Below, piece after piece: positions 13,742 to 16,678 of a DNA stretch of 16,678 nucleotides. The notes under the pieces were generated by a model. The model did no database searches. It was not told the origin of the DNA and was given only the letters and a program-made list of their open reading frames with translations. The translations under genes were made by a program, and so were the position numbers. Source of the DNA: a bacterium (GTDB taxonomy: Bacteria; Planctomycetota; J058; JACQDU01). Numbering within the stretch: the first letter of the stretch is position 1; each line of letters opens with the position of its first letter. Where the stretch lies: the NCBI GenBank assembly GCA_016200955.1, contig JACQDU010000405.1:1-16678 (forward strand), written 5' to 3'.

Positions 13742-14455
13742 ATGAGGAAGGGCCGCAGGCTCCTGCCGCTCGCTGCCTTCCTGCTTGCGACTTCGTCCCT
13801 CCTGGGGGGCTGCCAGTCCGTTAGCTCCTACTTCCAGGACCGCGTCCTCGACTTCGTCGACATCTTCGGCTTCAAGATCGTCGCCGGTAAGGGCTGCAAG
13901 GCCGGCATCGAGATCGGAAACTCGTTCCTCGCGACCGAGTACGAGGACTTCTTCTTCTCGCCCATCACGCCCGGAATCCGCCGTCACCTGCTGCCGCCGA
14001 ACCCCGTGTTCGGCTACTACGACTTCGAGAAGTTCGGCTTCCAGAGCCGGGCGTGCGGGATCTGGCGCGACAAGGGCATCGACCTCTTCGGGCCCGTCGA
14101 TCGGAAGCTGCGCGCCATCGCGGGGAACGACTACATCTACGAGAGCGTGGACGAGTTCAACGAGTGGTACCGGAAGAACCCGGAGCGCACGAGCGTTCCG
14201 CTCGACTACCGGCAGCCGAAATACCACGAGATCCTGGACATTCACTGCTATCTCGCGCTCTTCTTCGGGATCGAGTTCGACTTCAGCCCGTGGCAGCTCG
14301 CCGACTTCCTCCTCGGATGGTTCCACATCGACATCTGCAAGGACGACGCCTGGAATCGCTTCTACAACGAGGAAGAGGACGTGCAGCCCGCGCCTCCTCC
14401 GATCCAGCAGAAGCGCGAGAAGCCGAGCACGCTCGAGACTTCTTCCGGGAGCTGA
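13742..14455 (+). CDS. lipoprotein of unknown function
   Basis: A 237-residue protein with an N-terminal lipoprotein signal: MRKGRR basic head, hydrophobic LLPLAAFLLATSSL, and lipobox LGGC with Cys24 as the lipidated residue; Gln at +2 gives no inner-membrane retention signal, so outer-membrane anchoring is likely. The mature part is rich in Phe, Tyr, Trp and Asp/Glu (FLDFVDIFGFKIVAG-like start, EYEDFFFSP, YYDFEKFGFQSRACGIWRDKG) and ends in a Pro/Lys/Ser-rich tail after about residue 214. Two cysteine positions in the mature part (GKGCKAG; RACGIW) and further ones near HCY and ICKDD might form disulfides. The pattern recalls uncharacterised lipoproteins that start with a DxxDIF motif; I cannot assign a function. 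GGGAG at 13731-13735 is six bases before the ATG. It is the only gene between the structured leader and the terminator, so it is probably monocistronic and controlled by that leader. Confidence 0.85.
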   Translation: MRKGRRLLPLAAFLLATSSLLGGCQSVSSYFQDRVLDFVDIFGFKIVAGKGCKAGIEIGNSFLATEYEDFFFSPITPGIRRHLLPPNPVFGYYDFEKFGFQSRACGIWRDKGIDLFGPVDRKLRAIAGNDYIYESVDEFNEWYRKNPERTSVPLDYRQPKYHEILDIHCYLALFFGIEFDFSPWQLADFLLGWFHIDICKDDAWNRFYNEEEDVQPAPPPIQQKREKPSTLETSSGS

Positions 14456-14485
14456 CCAGCTCGCGGCGAAGCAGACATTGCGCGT

Positions 14486-14525
14486 GAAGGCCGGGCGCCG
14501 GATGCGCTCGGCCTTCTCGCATTTT
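14486..14525 (+). terminator. intrinsic terminator of the lipoprotein gene
   Basis: GAAGGCCG (14486-14493) pairs with CGGCCTTC (14509-14516); inside, a G-U pair and GCGC/GCGC continue the stem to 13 pairs around a five-base CGGAT loop. TCGCATTTT follows. It starts 31 bases after the TGA stop at 14455 and precedes the next gene by about 30 bases. Confidence 0.7.
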
Positions 14526-14554
14526 CGTGAGACGAGACAAAAAGAGGGGACGCC

Positions 14555-15196
14555 ATGACCGACGATTGCGCCGACGAAGCCTTCGCCACGTGCGGGGAAG
14601 GCGAGACCAAGCTCTCGAAGGCCGCCGCCAAGGCCGCGGCCAAGGAGCGCCGGAAGGCGAGGAAGGCGGAGAAGAAGGCCTGGAAGCGCGCTCGCCCGAA
14701 GCGGGAGCCCTGGATCTCCCCCATCCTCTGCGTCTCCGACGTGCGAGCCCGGGCCGAGCTCTACGAGCGAGCGTTCGGCTTCGAGGTCGAGCTCGTGCTC
14801 GACGGCTCGGACGGCAAGGCGGTGCACGCCATGCTCCGGCACCGCCGCGGCGTGATCATGCTCGGAGGGCCGAGCACGTGGCACGGCAGCGGAAGCCAGC
14901 AGACGGTCCCGCCCGCGCAGGCTCCCGGGACGACGGTCTCGCTCTACGTCTACGTGGCGGACGTGGACGCGCTCGTCGCTCGCGCGGCCAACGAGGGAAT
15001 CAAGGTGCTGACGCCTCCCGCGGACGAGTTCTGGGGCGACCGTTGCGCGCGCCTCCTCGACCCCGAAGGGCACGTCTGGATGTTCGCGACTCACCTGAGA
15101 AAGAGCGCGCGCTCCGAGGAAGAGTCCTGCGAGAGCGAGGACTCCACGTCCGACACGACGGCGAGCCCGACCGAGCCAACGGCCACGGCTCACTGA
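14555..15196 (+). CDS. VOC superfamily (glyoxalase/bleomycin-resistance-like) protein
   Basis: A 213-residue cytoplasmic protein. Residues 54-180 match a single vicinal-oxygen-chelate domain of the PhnB-like type: ISPILCVSDVRARAELYERAFGFEVEL, RRGVIMLGG, VSLYVYVADVDALVARAANEGIKVL, and the diagnostic FWGDRCARLLDPEGHVWMFATH at 159-180. VOC proteins act as metal-dependent isomerases, dioxygenases or small-molecule binders; the reaction here cannot be told. The domain is preceded by a Lys/Ala/Arg-rich segment (residues 18-50, KAAAKAAAKERRKARKAEKK), probably a basic helix, and followed by an acidic Ser/Thr/Glu tail (183-213). Neither is usual for the family. ATG 14555 has AGAGGGG six bases upstream. 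Flanked by the lipoprotein terminator and a promoter-like site for the methyltransferase, so it is likely transcribed alone. Confidence 0.88.
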   Translation: MTDDCADEAFATCGEGETKLSKAAAKAAAKERRKARKAEKKAWKRARPKREPWISPILCVSDVRARAELYERAFGFEVELVLDGSDGKAVHAMLRHRRGVIMLGGPSTWHGSGSQQTVPPAQAPGTTVSLYVYVADVDALVARAANEGIKVLTPPADEFWGDRCARLLDPEGHVWMFATHLRKSARSEEESCESEDSTSDTTASPTEPTATAH

Positions 15197-15244
15197 GGGC
15201 GAAGGCCCGCTTCCTGGGAGAGAGGGCGTCGCGTCCTGCGCGTC

Positions 15245-15273
15245 TTGCGCGCGCGGGCGCGTCGCCCTAATCT
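15245..15273 (+). promoter_or_regulatory. possible promoter for the methyltransferase gene
   Basis: TTGCGC (15245-15250), a 17-base very GC-rich spacer, and TAATCT (15268-15273). Each hexamer matches consensus at three positions, but the spacing is ideal and TAATCT is the only AT-rich spot in the gap. The predicted start near 15280 leaves a short leader that includes AAGGA before the TTG codon at 15294. Confidence 0.35.
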
Positions 15274-15293
15274 CACGGCAAGGAAACGGGACC

Positions 15294-16223
15294 TTGTCCG
15301 AGCGGGCGTTCGACCTCGAGCACCTGGACGCCGAGCACCTCCGGCGCATCGCGGATCGACTCCGGACGACCGGGTTCACGGAAGACGGCGTCCGGGACAG
15401 GCTCGGGATCGACGACGTCTCCGCGATCCGCCTCGACGCTTACCCGTATTACATAAACGAGCGCCTCCGGCGACGGGACCGGCTCGACATCGCGATCCTC
15501 CTCCTCCTCCTCCAAGGAGTCATAGCCGTCGAGGAGATGGAGAGCCTCTTCGAGAGAGAGGACCGGAAGCTCCTCAAGGAGGCCGGGATCCTCCTCGCGG
15601 AGAAGTCGACGCGGACTTACCGCGCGGCCGTCTCGCTCTACCCGCTGCGAGACCGGCTCTTCTTCACCGACCATCGCTTCCGGCACATGCCGTGGATCCG
15701 CTCGAGGGCACCCCAGGATCCGGTCATGTATCTCGGGGCGGACAGTTACTACCTCGCTCGCACGACGATCCGCCGGCGGTCGCGCGCGGTCCTCGACCTC
15801 TGCACGGGCTCGGGCGTCCACGCGATCCTCGGAGCGGCGCACGCCGATCGATGCGTGGGAGTCGACACGAACCCGCGGGCGATCAACTTCTCTCGCCTGA
15901 ACGCGATCGTGAACGACGCCTGGAACGCCGTCTTTCTGGAAGGAGACCTTTTCAGGGCCGTGGGGGGCGAGCGCTTCGACGCGATCCTCGCGAACCCGCC
16001 GTTCGTGCCCTCGCCGGTCTACGAGCTGCGCTACCGCGACGGCGGGCCTTCGGGAGCGGACGTCCTCCGGCGCCTCATAGCGTCGATCCCGGACTACCTG
16101 GCGACGGGCGGCTGCGCGCAGATCGTGACTCACCTGGGCGAGCGCGAGGGAGAGAGCTACCTCGACCGTGTCCGCCGCTGGCTCTCGGGCGCGAACATGA
16201 ACCTCCACGCGCTCAAGGTGTGA
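15294..16223 (+). CDS. SAM-dependent methyltransferase with NPPF motif, ended by an in-frame TGA
   Basis: Class I methyltransferase of the HemK/RsmC-like type that modifies an amino group (RNA base, DNA base or protein Gln). Residues 1-150 are an N-terminal helical domain as found in larger two-part methyltransferases. Residues 160-290 hold the SAM fold: motif I VLDLCTGSGVHAI at 166-178, acidic residue Asp191 in VGVDTNPRAINFSRLNA, and motif IV NPPF at 234-237. The TTG start at 15294 follows AAGGA at nine bases. Translation stops at TGA 16221-16223 after 309 residues, just after RRWLSGANMNLHALKV. Related proteins usually continue for 150-200 residues, and the same frame stays open afterwards to the window edge (see next entry), so this product looks truncated or read through. 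TGA is an ordinary stop for several other genes here. Substrate unknown. Confidence 0.85.
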   Translation: MSERAFDLEHLDAEHLRRIADRLRTTGFTEDGVRDRLGIDDVSAIRLDAYPYYINERLRRRDRLDIAILLLLLQGVIAVEEMESLFEREDRKLLKEAGILLAEKSTRTYRAAVSLYPLRDRLFFTDHRFRHMPWIRSRAPQDPVMYLGADSYYLARTTIRRRSRAVLDLCTGSGVHAILGAAHADRCVGVDTNPRAINFSRLNAIVNDAWNAVFLEGDLFRAVGGERFDAILANPPFVPSPVYELRYRDGGPSGADVLRRLIASIPDYLATGGCAQIVTHLGEREGESYLDRVRRWLSGANMNLHALKV

Positions 16224-16678
16224 GAGGACACGATCGACGACTACGCCGTCTCCCAGGCCCTCCCGAGCTTCTCCGACGACTACGCGCGCTACGCGACGAC
16301 GCTGAAAGCGTGGGTCGACAACCTGCGCGCCCAGCGCTTCTCGAAGATCCTCGGCCTGGTCCTGACCTTCGAGTGGAACGAGGAGGGGACGAATCCGCCG
16401 TGGACGCGTGAGGACGAGGCCAAGCCGCCCAGGCGAGCGATCGGCGCCGAGATCGCGCGCATGCTCCAGGCCAAGAGGAGGGCGCGCCAGCCGAACGCGC
16501 TCCGCTCGCTCGACCGCTGCCGCGTGGGAGTCCCGGACGACCTCCTCCTCGTCGAGAGGCGCCGGCCCATGGGAGCGGGCTTCGAGACGAAGGACTTCCG
16601 CGTGACCTGGAAGGACCCCGTGTTCTCTCCCGAGCTCGAGGTGAAGCCGCTCATACGCGACCTCCTCGAGCGCGTCGA
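16224..16678 (+). pseudogene. in-frame continuation of the methyltransferase after the TGA (partial, open at window edge)
   Basis: Directly after the TGA the same frame runs 151 codons with no further stop and with the same G/C third-position bias as the upstream part. It begins EDTIDDYAVSQALPSFSDDY and includes YATTLKAWVDNLRAQRFSKILGLVLTF, which fits the C-terminal half of this methyltransferase type (a Trp-containing helix followed by a beta strand). No start codon with a ribosome-binding site is seen near the junction; the first in-frame ATG is at 16459. The simplest view is one gene broken by a CGA-to-TGA transition (Arg codon), either real in the organism or an error in the assembly. Readthrough or recoding is less likely but not excluded. 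Confidence 0.7.

Noticed and set aside
13640..15379. 579-codon minus-strand open frame opposite the lipoprotein and VOC genes
   Set aside because: It covers a terminator, RBSs and two well-supported plus-strand genes, and shows no recognisable domain.
16221..16260. Selenocysteine insertion at the methyltransferase TGA
   Set aside because: Only a four-pair hairpin follows, the residue is not at a redox motif, and TGA is the normal stop for neighbouring genes; a C-to-T change in an Arg codon is simpler.
1..16678. CRISPR array, tRNA, rRNA, insertion sequence or prophage
   Set aside because: No regularly spaced repeats, no tRNA- or rRNA-like conserved stretches, and no transposase, integrase or phage motifs were seen on either strand.

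Overview
The window is a high-GC bacterial chromosome segment with strong G/C preference at third codon positions, frequent GTG/TTG starts, TGA/TAA/TAG all used as stops, and signal-peptide and lipobox-bearing proteins that imply a Gram-negative (diderm) cell. The mix of secreted discoidin-like and CARDB-like domains, a very large TPR membrane protein with a GspE-N-like head, and a Spinster-type transporter would fit Planctomycetota, Myxococcota, Acidobacteriota or a related uncultured lineage. The sequence alone does not decide between them.

Left half (1-9091), all on the minus strand. Reading in the direction of transcription: a full-length proofreading DNA polymerase I (polA); a Spinster-like MFS transporter; a secreted subtilase-like protein that seems to lack the catalytic triad and carries a short dispersed-type repeat in its reading frame; a secreted protein with a PsbP/Mog1-like domain, a discoidin-like domain and a C-terminal beta domain; and the N-terminal part of a DinG-family helicase that runs off the left edge. 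The DinG homologue has three of the four usual Fe-S cysteines.

Right half (9143-16678), all on the plus strand. A 1117-residue single-pass TPR protein, divergent from polA across a 51-base gap that holds a dyad covering its ribosome-binding site, is followed after 27 bases by a two-TM membrane protein; the two probably form an operon. A 258-base intergenic region then holds a 9-bp hairpin, an AT-rich promoter-like patch and a leader that folds on paper into a three-way junction with an ACGCAA joining strand, resembling the c-di-GMP-I (GEMM) riboswitch layout. It precedes a lipoprotein gene that ends at a good intrinsic terminator. Next come a VOC/glyoxalase-like protein with a Lys/Ala-rich head, and an NPPF-type SAM-dependent methyltransferase whose frame is broken by a single in-frame TGA but continues open, with the same codon bias, to the window edge.

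No tRNA, rRNA, CRISPR array, transposase or phage gene was recognised. Apart from polA and dinG (DNA replication/repair), the genes are mostly cell-envelope or unknown. The most notable items are the structured leader RNA, the in-frame TGA, the degenerate subtilase with its embedded repeat, and the Cys-to-Ser change in the helicase.
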